Source: Vallitalea pronyensis
GTDB taxonomy: Bacteria; Bacillota; Clostridia; Lachnospirales; Vallitaleaceae
Assembly: GCF_018141445.1 (NCBI RefSeq)
Contig: NZ_CP058649.1
Coordinates: 4,483,001-4,547,000, forward strand
Direction of reading: 5' to 3'
DNA: 64,000 nucleotides
Shown one piece after another: positions 1 to 9,000 of the stretch (within the stretch, counting starts at the first letter, position 1; each line of letters opens with the position of its first letter). A program made the position numbers and the translations under genes. The notes under the pieces were generated by a model that was not told the origin of the DNA, searched no databases, and saw only the letters and a list, made by a program, of their open reading frames with translations.

Positions 1-37
1 CAAACAATTTCATTTATTAGAATGAACCATCATAAAA

Positions 38-87
38 AACCATGGTATCAAACTTCTTATAGGATAGAATCGTTTGATACCATGGTT
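38..87 (-). terminator. Rho-independent terminator of the SpoIID-like gene
   Basis: Two perfect 16-bp inverted arms (38-53 and 72-87) enclose an 18-nt loop. On the minus strand the stem is followed by six T residues. It lies just beyond the stop codon of the minus-strand SpoIID/LytB gene, so it should end that transcript. Confidence 0.85.
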
Positions 88-103
88 ATATGTTATTCTC
101 TGC

Positions 104-2584
104 TTAATAGATTTCTTTCACCACTGTTCCTTCATAATAATGTTCTAATACTTGCTTATAATCATTTCCTAAATCAACCATACCTTTTACACCGTTTTGA
201 CTCATACCAACACCATGACCATTTCCACCGCCTGTAAATAAAATCTTAACCAAATGCCCTTCTTTGTCATAGACCTTATCCATGGTGTAAAATGCACTGG
301 GCATGAGATTTTTTACGGTAGTTTCTTTACCTGTATGCAGTTTAACAGGCACACTGTCAATACCTTGTCGATGGCTGACTGGTGTCACTAATAAGCGCAC
401 ATTATATTCCGTGGATACTTTGATAATACCTGCTGTTCCTTCAATGATCATTTCCGTAATGTTACCGCCTTGACCACGTTTATAGATACCAATGTCTTTT
501 AATGTACCAATACTCTCAATGGGCCGACTTCTAAATATTTCATTATTATCTAGGGTCTTAATTAACTTAGGTTGTACTTTATAACGTTTACCAATATTTG
601 CATTGATACTGGCTTCTATATGCTCCCTTGTCAATTCCACGGACCAGCGATAATAACCAAAGGCTTTGTCAAAACTATTCAATGAATCGTCTTTAATGAA
701 CTTCCGGAATGTTTCTTCATCGGCTAGATTCGTATAGGTGGTACCTTGGGTATACTGAGGTTTGCTTCTTAAATACTGAGGCGAACTTGCTGGAAACTCC
801 TTGGTGCTGTAATGTGCCCAAACATCGCCCGAATTTGCTGTAAACCCACAAGAGGTCGAGAAGAAATTAGCAGATATCACATTGCCATTATACGTGAGTC
901 CTTCCTTATGGGTAGCCTTAACTGCTTGAATGGATGTTTCATTCTCAGGAATGTTATTATACACCTGTGAACTGACACTATCAATCACATGGGCCCCATA
1001 ACTGCAAAAACGATTGCTGTAGAACTGAGAATAAGCATAACTTCTTGCACATACTGCCTGTGTTTTAGATGCTTCTAAGCCATAGGATGAAGGCATTTCA
1101 CTTGGTACAACAGCATAGAGATATTCCTCTACTGGCAATTCGTTAACGATAAGATAACCTTCATCTGTTTTGCTAATCTCCATTCGTCCTCGATAAGAGG
1201 GCATGAACATGTCTCCATAACCCCGTTTTATACTATTAATGGTAAGCTTACCTTGATTCTTGGTTTCAATGGAAATACGGTCTTGGTTATCAAAATAAGT
1301 GCCATCGATGTTTATTTCTTCTCCGGCTTTACATTCTTTTTGCTGGGTACCATAAGTCACCACATAATCCGTTGTACCTGTTAACCGTACTTCTTGGTGA
1401 TATTTGCTTTTGAATCCTAAGGTACTAATCAGAACACGAATGTTTGCCATCTTTACTTTTTTCCTAATAATAGCTGAACATACTCTGCCTTTTTCATCAA
1501 TTACAAAATCAGCGGATTCGTATCCAACAATAATATTGTTTCTGCTTTTCCACTGAACGCCGTCCATATCTGAATAAAATTTAGCATCTTTTGTGATCTC
1601 ATATGTTCCTTCATTTTCGAATGTTACGTGTGTACCACTAATTAATAGAACTTTATCCGATAGTCTGTTTTCTTTCAGCAAGATACCTGTAATATGTCCT
1701 TTATCAATGATTAAGTCACCAATGACCTGCTCCACATCTTTGTAATCATCATGATTAATGGTTAGTTCACGTCCAATACCACCCATAAACACCATTGCCT
1801 TGTTATCCTTTATACGTTCAATATAAGCATTGGTTAACTTAGGCATCTGAAGGGTAACACCTTTCACGGCAATGATTTCATTACCTCTCAGCATCACTTC
1901 TATTTCCTTATCCATAAAACTATCAAGGGCAAGACCTTCAAAAGAATATTTACCGTAATTGGTAGCCATATGCCAAGCACTTAAATCAGCACTATTTGCA
2001 GGGGTGGCAAATACCATTAACCGCCTGGAAGCTACACCACCGTCATCATTATTTGCAGCACATAGGGCTTCATAAAAAGTCAAAAAATCCTTATAGTCAA
2101 CAGGGGATTTTTTATCCTCATAGGTAATACCCAATGTTTCCAATGATAAATTAAACCGCTTACTTAGGGTATCCATCTCTTCATTATTAAGGGGTCTAAG
2201 GGGGTGAAACTGCTTGTTGCTGCCTAACATCCACTGGTTAACAACAACCATGTTAATGTATTTATCAAACCAGTGGTCTGGATTTGTATCTTCAAAATCA
2301 ATTTCACGGTCACTGGTTTGGATGATACTTTTATCAAAATTTGCTAATGCAATCATTTTAGCAGCTAGTGCTCGTGTAATGACCATATCTGCTTGAGCCA
2401 CATAGGGTTGACTTATCACCTGATCATCTTTTTCAGCATTGTTATTTGGTACATTTTCACCACCATTCGGCTTATGATTCACCTGATCTGCCGGTTTGTC
2501 CTCTTTGGCTTGTTGCGAACTGGCACACCCTGTTAGTAAGGTGCTCATTAATAGAAATACCATCAGCATCATATATTTCTTCAT
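104..2584 (-). CDS. SpoIID/LytB domain lipoprotein
   Basis: 826 aa. The N-terminus is a lipoprotein signal ending in a lipobox with Cys20 (LLTG-C), so the mature protein should be anchored on the outer face of the membrane. A charged, Asn-rich linker follows. The C-terminal third carries the SpoIID signature: LPVEEYLYAVVPSEMP, then QAVCARSYA, and near the end GGGNGHGVGMSQNG. SpoIID proteins are lytic transglycosylases acting on denuded glycan strands and are related to LytB. The protein is far longer than sporulation SpoIID (about 340 aa), and the N-terminal 450 residues are not recognised in detail. It probably acts in wall remodelling rather than being the engulfment SpoIID itself. It stands alone, with its own terminator. 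Confidence 0.85.
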   Translation of the reverse strand: MKKYMMLMVFLLMSTLLTGCASSQQAKEDKPADQVNHKPNGGENVPNNNAEKDDQVISQPYVAQADMVITRALAAKMIALANFDKSIIQTSDREIDFEDTNPDHWFDKYINMVVVNQWMLGSNKQFHPLRPLNNEEMDTLSKRFNLSLETLGITYEDKKSPVDYKDFLTFYEALCAANNDDGGVASRRLMVFATPANSADLSAWHMATNYGKYSFEGLALDSFMDKEIEVMLRGNEIIAVKGVTLQMPKLTNAYIERIKDNKAMVFMGGIGRELTINHDDYKDVEQVIGDLIIDKGHITGILLKENRLSDKVLLISGTHVTFENEGTYEITKDAKFYSDMDGVQWKSRNNIIVGYESADFVIDEKGRVCSAIIRKKVKMANIRVLISTLGFKSKYHQEVRLTGTTDYVVTYGTQQKECKAGEEINIDGTYFDNQDRISIETKNQGKLTINSIKRGYGDMFMPSYRGRMEISKTDEGYLIVNELPVEEYLYAVVPSEMPSSYGLEASKTQAVCARSYAYSQFYSNRFCSYGAHVIDSVSSQVYNNIPENETSIQAVKATHKEGLTYNGNVISANFFSTSCGFTANSGDVWAHYSTKEFPASSPQYLRSKPQYTQGTTYTNLADEETFRKFIKDDSLNSFDKAFGYYRWSVELTREHIEASINANIGKRYKVQPKLIKTLDNNEIFRSRPIESIGTLKDIGIYKRGQGGNITEMIIEGTAGIIKVSTEYNVRLLVTPVSHRQGIDSVPVKLHTGKETTVKNLMPSAFYTMDKVYDKEGHLVKILFTGGGNGHGVGMSQNGVKGMVDLGNDYKQVLEHYYEGTVVKEIY

Positions 2585-2740
2585 CCATTACCCTCCATTA
2601 TTGTTCATTATTTATACCCATCATTATTGTAGCATATTTTACCTTTTTTAACTATTCATGGACAGTTAATTTTTGATTTTTTCTCTAGGCACACTGGTTA
2701 ACATGCCTCATTATGATCATCTGGTACAACCTTAACTCCT

Positions 2741-2756
2741 TATATACATGTATATA
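2741..2756. repeat. Perfect 16-nt palindrome between bioA and the SpoIID gene
   Basis: TATATACATGTATATA is fully self-complementary and lies in the 260-bp gap between the end of bioA and the start of the SpoIID-like gene. It could be an operator for the SpoIID-like gene or simple AT-rich sequence. No T-run follows it, so it is not an obvious terminator. Confidence 0.35.
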
Positions 2757-2845
2757 CAATTTTACTCTGACTTATGCTTACTGGATGATGAATCCGTGTC
2801 TATTGACATATGGATCCTGGACCTTTATGAGGGTATCTCGATCTG

Positions 2846-4207
2846 TCATGGCTTGTTTCTTCTAAAATATAATTCAATACTCTCTTTTGCAACTTGTATC
2901 ATATAATCTATTTCAAACTTAGCGATGACATACGGCGGCATAAAATAAATAATATTACCGAGAGGTCGTAGTAGCACACCCTTACTCACGGCAATCCTAT
3001 AGATTTCATAGCCTACCCGCTGTTTCCAATCAAAAGGCTCCTTGGTGTTACGATCTTTTACTAATTCAATTGCGCCAACCATCCCCATAAAACGTATATC
3101 CCCTACTTGAGGAATATGTTGCAGCATTTTAATGGCTTTTTCTTTCATATAAGCTGCTGTTTCACGATTTTTCTCAATAACCTGCTCTTCTTCAAATATT
3201 TTCAATGTCTCTACAGCTATAGCACAGCCTAATGGATTACCACTATAACTATGGGAATGCAAAAAAGCTTTCAAGGTTGTATAGTCGTCATAAAAGCCTT
3301 CATAAATCTTATTGGTCATCAAAACCAATGATAATGGCATATAACCTGCTGTTAAGCCTTTACTTACACACATGAAATCAGGTGTAATACCTGCATGATC
3401 ACATGCAAACATCTCACCTGTCCGTCCAAAACCTACTGCAATCTCATCAGCAATCATATGAATATCATATTGATGGCATAACCCACGTAGCTTTTTGAGA
3501 TATATAGGGGAATACATTTTCATGCCTGCTGCACATTGGATAAGGGGCTCTATGATAATAGCCGTTATCTCTTCATGGTGGGAAGCCATGATCTCCTCCA
3601 CATGTGCAATACATTCACCTTTGCAGGTCTCTCTTTGAAGTCCCCATTGACAACGGTAGCAATCAGGTCCTTGTACACGTTCAACATCCATAAGGATTGG
3701 CTTATAGACTGCATTATAGAGTTCACAACCACTCACAGCTAAAGCAGCTAATGTTTCGCCATGATAGGCATCTGTTAAAGCCATAAACTTCTTCTTTTGT
3801 GTGCGGCCTGCTTGTTGGTGATATTGAAAGCTCAATTTGAGGGCAATTTCTACAGCAGAAGAACCGTTATCCCCAAAAAATATCTTCTCCAACCCCTGTG
3901 GCGCTACCTTTAAAATACGTTCTGATAACGCTATTGCTGGTTCATGGGTAAAATTAACAAAGATGGTGTGTTCCAGTGTATTCGCTTGTTGAGCTAATAC
4001 ATCCCCAATCCTCTTATGGCAGTGACCAAATAGATTGACCCACCAAGATGATACCGCATCAATATACCGATTACCATCAATGTCTTCTAAGTAGACGCCC
4101 TTACCTTTTTTAATGATAATGGGATCAAATGTCTCATAATCCTTCATTTGAGAACATGGATGCCATATATTATCAAGATCCATTTGAATGAGTGCTTCCT
4201 TATTCAT
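2846..4207 (-). CDS. bioA: Adenosylmethionine-8-amino-7-oxononanoate aminotransferase
   Basis: 453 aa, full length for BioA. It moves the amino group of S-adenosylmethionine to 8-amino-7-oxononanoate to make diaminopelargonate, the penultimate precursor of dethiobiotin. It is a class III PLP enzyme: DEIAVGFGRTG supplies the cofactor-binding Asp254, and SKGLTAGYMPLS supplies the Schiff-base Lys283. The substrate-end SSWWVNLFGHCH motif near residue 53 is typical of BioA rather than of ornithine or GABA aminotransferases. The start is preceded by GGGGAGG. It overlaps the end of bioD by 8 nt, so the two are translationally coupled in a bioY-bioD-bioA operon. bioB and bioF are not in the window. 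Confidence 0.95.
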   Translation of the reverse strand: MNKEALIQMDLDNIWHPCSQMKDYETFDPIIIKKGKGVYLEDIDGNRYIDAVSSWWVNLFGHCHKRIGDVLAQQANTLEHTIFVNFTHEPAIALSERILKVAPQGLEKIFFGDNGSSAVEIALKLSFQYHQQAGRTQKKKFMALTDAYHGETLAALAVSGCELYNAVYKPILMDVERVQGPDCYRCQWGLQRETCKGECIAHVEEIMASHHEEITAIIIEPLIQCAAGMKMYSPIYLKKLRGLCHQYDIHMIADEIAVGFGRTGEMFACDHAGITPDFMCVSKGLTAGYMPLSLVLMTNKIYEGFYDDYTTLKAFLHSHSYSGNPLGCAIAVETLKIFEEEQVIEKNRETAAYMKEKAIKMLQHIPQVGDIRFMGMVGAIELVKDRNTKEPFDWKQRVGYEIYRIAVSKGVLLRPLGNIIYFMPPYVIAKFEIDYMIQVAKESIELYFRRNKP

Positions 4208-4919
4208 GACAATCCTCCCCGGTTAATATGGCTAATATATCTTTATTATCTAGCCAATGTGTATAATGCTTTCTTAGATGATTCGGTTCTTCCAATGGAC
4301 TTGAACCCATTGTAAATACTTCTGCTGGTATCTCTTCATTGATAATCCGTTTATTATCCACATGGGCTGGCTTGTTTTCATCATAACGATTCAGCACAAT
4401 CAAAGGTACTTTCAACCCCTTACTCTTTGCAAATGCATAAGCCTGTAATGTATGATTCAGTGTACCAACGCCAGCATCTGCCACCATCACAACATCCAAA
4501 AAAAGTCGTTTAATCAAATCATATAGCCATATTTTTCCTCTTATCAAAGGCACCGCTAGACCACCAGCCCCTTCAACCATGACTACATCATAGTGTTCTT
4601 GTAGATAATCATATGTTTTTATAATATGATGGATATCCATTTCCACCTGTTCCATTTCTGCGGCAAGATGTGGTGAAACAGGTTCCCGAAAACAATATGT
4701 ATTATAACAATCTATAGAGGCATCCTTATGACTAATGGATTTGACAAATTCTACATCAGGTGCTACCAATTGCTTGTTCTGCTCTTCCCCACCGGATTGA
4801 ATGGGCTTATAATATGCAACCTTCTTACCTTGCTTTGCCAATGTATAGGCTAAGCCTGCTGTTACATATGTTTTTCCTATATCCGTTCCTGTAGCTGAAA
4901 TCATAAAGCCCTTCCCCAC
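4200..4919 (-). CDS. bioD: Dethiobiotin synthetase
   Basis: 239 aa. It closes the ureido ring of dethiobiotin from diaminopelargonate, CO2 and ATP in the cytoplasm. The P-loop GTDIGKT is at residues 11-17, YKPIQSG follows near 39, and VVMVEGAGGLAVPL near 112 is the family's second signature. The GTG start immediately follows the bioY stop and has AAGGTG upstream. An ATG five codons later would remove the first beta strand, so GTG is preferred. It is the middle gene of the biotin operon. Confidence 0.93.
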   Translation of the reverse strand: MGKGFMISATGTDIGKTYVTAGLAYTLAKQGKKVAYYKPIQSGGEEQNKQLVAPDVEFVKSISHKDASIDCYNTYCFREPVSPHLAAEMEQVEMDIHHIIKTYDYLQEHYDVVMVEGAGGLAVPLIRGKIWLYDLIKRLFLDVVMVADAGVGTLNHTLQAYAFAKSKGLKVPLIVLNRYDENKPAHVDNKRIINEEIPAEVFTMGSSPLEEPNHLRKHYTHWLDNKDILAILTGEDCHE

Positions 4920-5492
4920 CTAGCTCACCTTACTTTCAATTTTTCTTTCCCTATATAAAATGGGAAGTATATGATTCGATGTTAAAACAACCATTAAACT
5001 AAGACACATATCAGGAATAATATAGGGTAGGAATCCCCATTGTATGGCCACAAACCAGCTAATATCTCCTTGGGACACATGATTATACATAAAGTATAAG
5101 TAAGGTATCCCACATAAGTAAACAATGCCCAAACCTGTTAATACCACCATATATTTTTTTAATGGACTGACTTGTTTATTTCTACCCATCAACACACCTA
5201 TTACAAATGCAGCTAAAACAAAACCTATGAGAAAACCAAATGTAGGTTGAAAAACATAACTTATACCACCGCCATTGGCAAAAATAGGTATACCCACTAG
5301 CCCAATACCTACATATAATAGTTGCGCGTATAATCCTTTTCTGGCACCTAACAACATCCCTGCGTATGCACAGAATAAAAACTGTAACGTAAATGGTACG
5401 GGATAAAAGGGAATCTTAATAAATGCTCCAACAGCGGTTAACGCTGCAAATAATGAGATATGTAATCTATCCAGTATGGTTAATCTTTTCAT
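4920..5492 (-). CDS. bioY: Biotin transporter BioY (ECF S component)
   Basis: 190 aa with about six hydrophobic segments. BioY is the biotin-binding membrane subunit of energy-coupling-factor importers and pairs with EcfA/EcfT modules encoded elsewhere. The motifs GAFIKIPFYPVPFTLQ near the N-terminus and GARKGLYAQLLYVGIGLVGIPIFANGGG are characteristic. It is the first gene of the bioY-bioD-bioA operon and is preceded by GGAGG. Placing the uptake gene first under a BirA-type operator lets biotin supply shut down both import and the late steps of synthesis. Confidence 0.95.
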   Translation of the reverse strand: MKRLTILDRLHISLFAALTAVGAFIKIPFYPVPFTLQFLFCAYAGMLLGARKGLYAQLLYVGIGLVGIPIFANGGGISYVFQPTFGFLIGFVLAAFVIGVLMGRNKQVSPLKKYMVVLTGLGIVYLCGIPYLYFMYNHVSQGDISWFVAIQWGFLPYIIPDMCLSLMVVLTSNHILPILYRERKIESKVS

Positions 5493-5512
5493 AATATGCC
5501 TCCTTATTAATA

Positions 5513-5547
5513 TATTGTTAACCCATATAGCTCATCGGTTTACATTA
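5513..5547. promoter_or_regulatory. BirA-type operator of the biotin operon
   Basis: TATTGTTAACC (5513-5523) and GGTTTACATTA (5537-5547) form an inverted repeat with a 13-nt spacer. This matches the known BirA pattern TTGTWAACC-N-GGTTWACAA. It overlaps the -10 box and transcription start of the operon, so occupancy by biotinyl-AMP-bound BirA should block initiation. The birA gene is not in this window. Confidence 0.9.
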
Positions 5548-5572
5548 TAATCATCCCCCCAATGATTGTCAA
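5544..5572 (-). promoter_or_regulatory. Sigma-A promoter of bioY-bioD-bioA
   Basis: On the minus strand TTGACA (plus 5567-5572), a 17-bp spacer and TATAAT (plus 5544-5549) give a perfect consensus promoter. The bioY start is about 45 bp downstream of the inferred transcription start, and the BirA-type operator overlaps the -10 box. Such a strong promoter fits control purely by repression. Confidence 0.9.
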
Positions 5573-5936
5573 CCTATTATATTTTAAGGTTTACAATTTT
5601 CAATGCCACCTATATACCATCTTATCCTTGACGGAATAAATGACAAAGCCCTTATTTTATGGCTTCTGTGGTGAATGCTTACTTAAAATGAAAGATGATA
5701 GAATATTCCAGTCATTTCTAAGTTTATTACAGCACAGCGTTAAAAGTCTAACTTTTTAGTTAATTTGTGAATTTATGACGCCTATAGCCAACTATTCTTC
5801 ATATCTACAGTAAATTCGCTGATTAAATACCATTGAAACCCTCTAACCATGCCTGAAAAAGTGGTAGTGAGATATTTTTTGTACAATATCACCAAAGATT
5901 TTCTTTGAAGTCTTTTATTTTTTCTCCTTCATTGTA
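5573..5936. other. Intergenic stretch between bioY and gltB promoters
   Basis: About 360 bp without a convincing open reading frame. The sequence is AT-rich, and I see no clear RNA fold, repeat or conserved motif between the divergent bioY promoter and the gltB promoter. Confidence 0.5.
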
Positions 5937-5965
5937 TTGAATTGTCTAATAATTTATGGTATACT
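5937..5965 (+). promoter_or_regulatory. Promoter of gltB-gltD
   Basis: TTGAAT (5937-5942), a 17-bp spacer and TATACT (5960-5965) lie about 130 bp upstream of gltB. The leader contains a 7-bp inverted repeat, CAAGAGG (6010-6016) with CCTCTTG (6044-6050). This could be a leader hairpin, but it lacks a T-run. Confidence 0.65.
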
Positions 5966-6099
5966 AACTCTTAATAAACTAATAGAAGGCTATACTTTAT
6001 TTTAATAAGCAAGAGGCTCTTAGGATTAAATGAATGAAGCAACCCTCTTGTACCTATAGATTTGCACATTAAGTTTTAGCTAAAAAGGAGGCAGTGATG

Positions 6100-9000
6100 A
6101 TGCATAATACTTATGGCTTACCCAAGAAGCAAGGTCTATATGATCCACAATTTGAAAAAGACAACTGCGGGGTTGGTTTTATCGCTCATATGAAAGGTAA
6201 TAAATCCCACGCCATTATAGAACAAGGTTTAGAAGTACTTGTTAACTTAACACATCGTGGGGCCGTAGGATCAGACCCAGATTCTGGTGACGGTGCGGGT
6301 ATTTTAATTCAAATCCCCCATGCATTTTTGAAGAAAGAAATGGCTAAATTGAATTTTTCACTTCCAGAACCGGAGGAATACGGTGTTGGTATGATATTCT
6401 TACCACAAGAGCCCAATGCAAGGTATTTTTGTGAAGGGGTTTTTGAAAAACATCTTGCAGATGAAGGACTTACGCTCATTGGATGGCGAAATGTCCCCAT
6501 TAATGACCGAGCTTGTGGATTAACAGCTCGTGGTACACGCCCCATGGTTCATCAAGTCTTTATTGAACGTGGTAACTTATCACCAGAAGCTTTTGAAACC
6601 AAACTGTATCTTGTAAGAAAGCTGGTTGAAAAAGCGATACGTGAAGCAGGTCATGACTACACGGAAGCATTTTACATATGTAGTCTTTCAAGTAAAACCA
6701 TTGTTTACAAAGGACAGTTACTGGCTAGACAAATTCCAGAGTTTTATCCAGACCTTACCGACAGCAGTATGGTAAGTGCTATAGCTCTTGTTCACCAACG
6801 CTACAGTACGAATACTTTCCCATCTTGGGATAGGTCTCAACCCTTTCGCTTCTTAGCACACAACGGTGAGATCAATACCCTTCGTGGTAATGTCAACTGG
6901 ATGAATGCAAGAGAAGGTATTCTGAAATCAGACCTATTAGGTGATGATATCAAGAAACTCTTCCCTATTATTACACCTGGTGGTTCAGACTCCATGAACC
7001 TTGACAATGCATTAGAATTATTAGTAGCCAGTGGAAAATCACTTTCCCACGCTATCTCCATGTTAGTACCAGAGGCATGGCAAGAACACACCACGATGGA
7101 TGAAGATAAAAAAGCTTTCTACGAGTACCATGCACGCCTCATGGAACCATGGGATGGTCCAGCTGGTATTGCGTTTACAGATGGTGTTCAAATCGGTGCA
7201 ACCCTTGACCGTAATGGACTTCGTCCTGCTCGTTACCTGGTAACAGAAGATGATATCGTTGTTATGGCATCTGAAACAGGTGTTCTACCATTTGAATCGC
7301 AATCAATCCTCAAAAAAGGACGACTTGAACCAGGTAAAATGTTCCTAATTGATACAAAAGAAGGACGTATTATCTCAGATGAAGAGATTAAATCTGGTTT
7401 ATCTTCCAAGCATCCTTATAAAGAATGGATTGGTAAAAATAGATTAACCATTGATGATTTACCTCATCCACATGATCCAGCTGTCATAAGTGATGATCGC
7501 CTATTACGTATACAGAAAGTATTTGGTTATACGGAAGAAGAGTTAAAACGCATTCTTGCACCTATGGTTGATTTAGGAAAAGAAGCTATCAGCTCTATGG
7601 GTAATGATGCTCCCCTTGCCGTATTATCCGATGAACCACAATTATTGACCAATTACTTTAAGCAACTGTTTGCTCAAGTGACGAACCCACCCATTGATCC
7701 CATTCGCGAAAAGTTGGTCATGTCCTTAAAACAATTTATTGGGTATAAAGGTAATATTCTTCGTGATTTAAAACCGAAAAAGAATATTAATTTCATCGAG
7801 CTTGATCAACCTATTTTAGATAATGCCAGCTTCGAAAAGATTCGTCATATTCACCACAAAGACATTCGATCCGTTAAGATACCTATTACTTTTTCAGCTT
7901 CCAAAGGCGGCACAGGTTTAGAAGAAGCTCTTGATTCACTAAATGAAAGAGTTATACGTAATATAGAAGAAGGCTATAATGTTATCATCTTAAGTGACCG
8001 TTATATTGATAAATACAATGCACCCATTCCTAGTTTATTAGCAACAGCCAGTGTGCATCATCACTTAATTAGCCAAAAACTTCGTACAAAGGTAGATATC
8101 ATCGTTGAAGCTGGTGATGCTCGTGATGTGATGCATATGGCACTACTTATTGGTTATGGTGCTACGGCGATTAACCCTTATGTGGCATTTGATACCATTT
8201 TGCATCTAACGACACATAAACTCTATGTAACAGAAGAACTATCCGAGAAAGAAGCTTACAAACGTTATATAAAAGCCCTTGGCAGCGGTTTATTGAAAAT
8301 TTTATCCAAAATGGGCATTGGTACGCTTCAAAGCTACCATGGTGCACAGATTTTTGAAGCTGTAGGTATTCATGGTGATGTGATTGACCGTTACTTCCCA
8401 GGAACACCATCAAGAATTGAAGGTATAGGCCTTGATATCATTGCTGAAGAAGTAATTGTACGACATAGTAACGCATTCAATACCTATAGAAACCCTTATC
8501 GAAACTTACTTGAAGGAGGTAATTTACACTGGAGAACAGAATCTGAAGCTCACTTATTCAACCCAGATACCATTAGTAAATTACAACAATCCTGCCGTAC
8601 TGGTAATTATAATTTATTTAAAGAATATGCCCAGCTTGTTAACGATCAGAGTAAGAAACTATGTACCATCCGTGGTCTGTTGGATTTTAAAACCATGGGT
8701 GCTATCCCGCTTGAAGAAGTTGAATCCGTAGAAAGTATTGTTAAGCGTTTTGCTACAGGTGCTATGTCCTTCGGTTCTCTTAGTAAGGAAGTGCATGAGA
8801 CCTTAGCTATTGCCATGAACCAAATAGGTGGAAAATCCAACTCTGGTGAAGGCGGTGAAGACCCTCTTCGTTTTGTTAGAGGTACAGATGGCACATCTAG
8901 AAACAGTGCCATTAAACAGGTCGCATCTGGACGTTTTGGTGTCACTACCGAATATCTTGTTAACGCAGAAGAGCTGCAAATTAAAATGGCACAAGGTGCT

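Noticed and set aside
6010..6050. Leader inverted repeat before gltB as a riboswitch
   Set aside because: Only a 7-bp stem with a 27-nt loop is visible; no conserved riboswitch core could be recognised, so it is only mentioned under the promoter.
8646..8945. Open frames antisense to gltB, up to 99 aa
   Set aside because: They have no ribosome sites or recognisable domains and lie wholly within a strongly coding gltB; they are shadows of its codon use.
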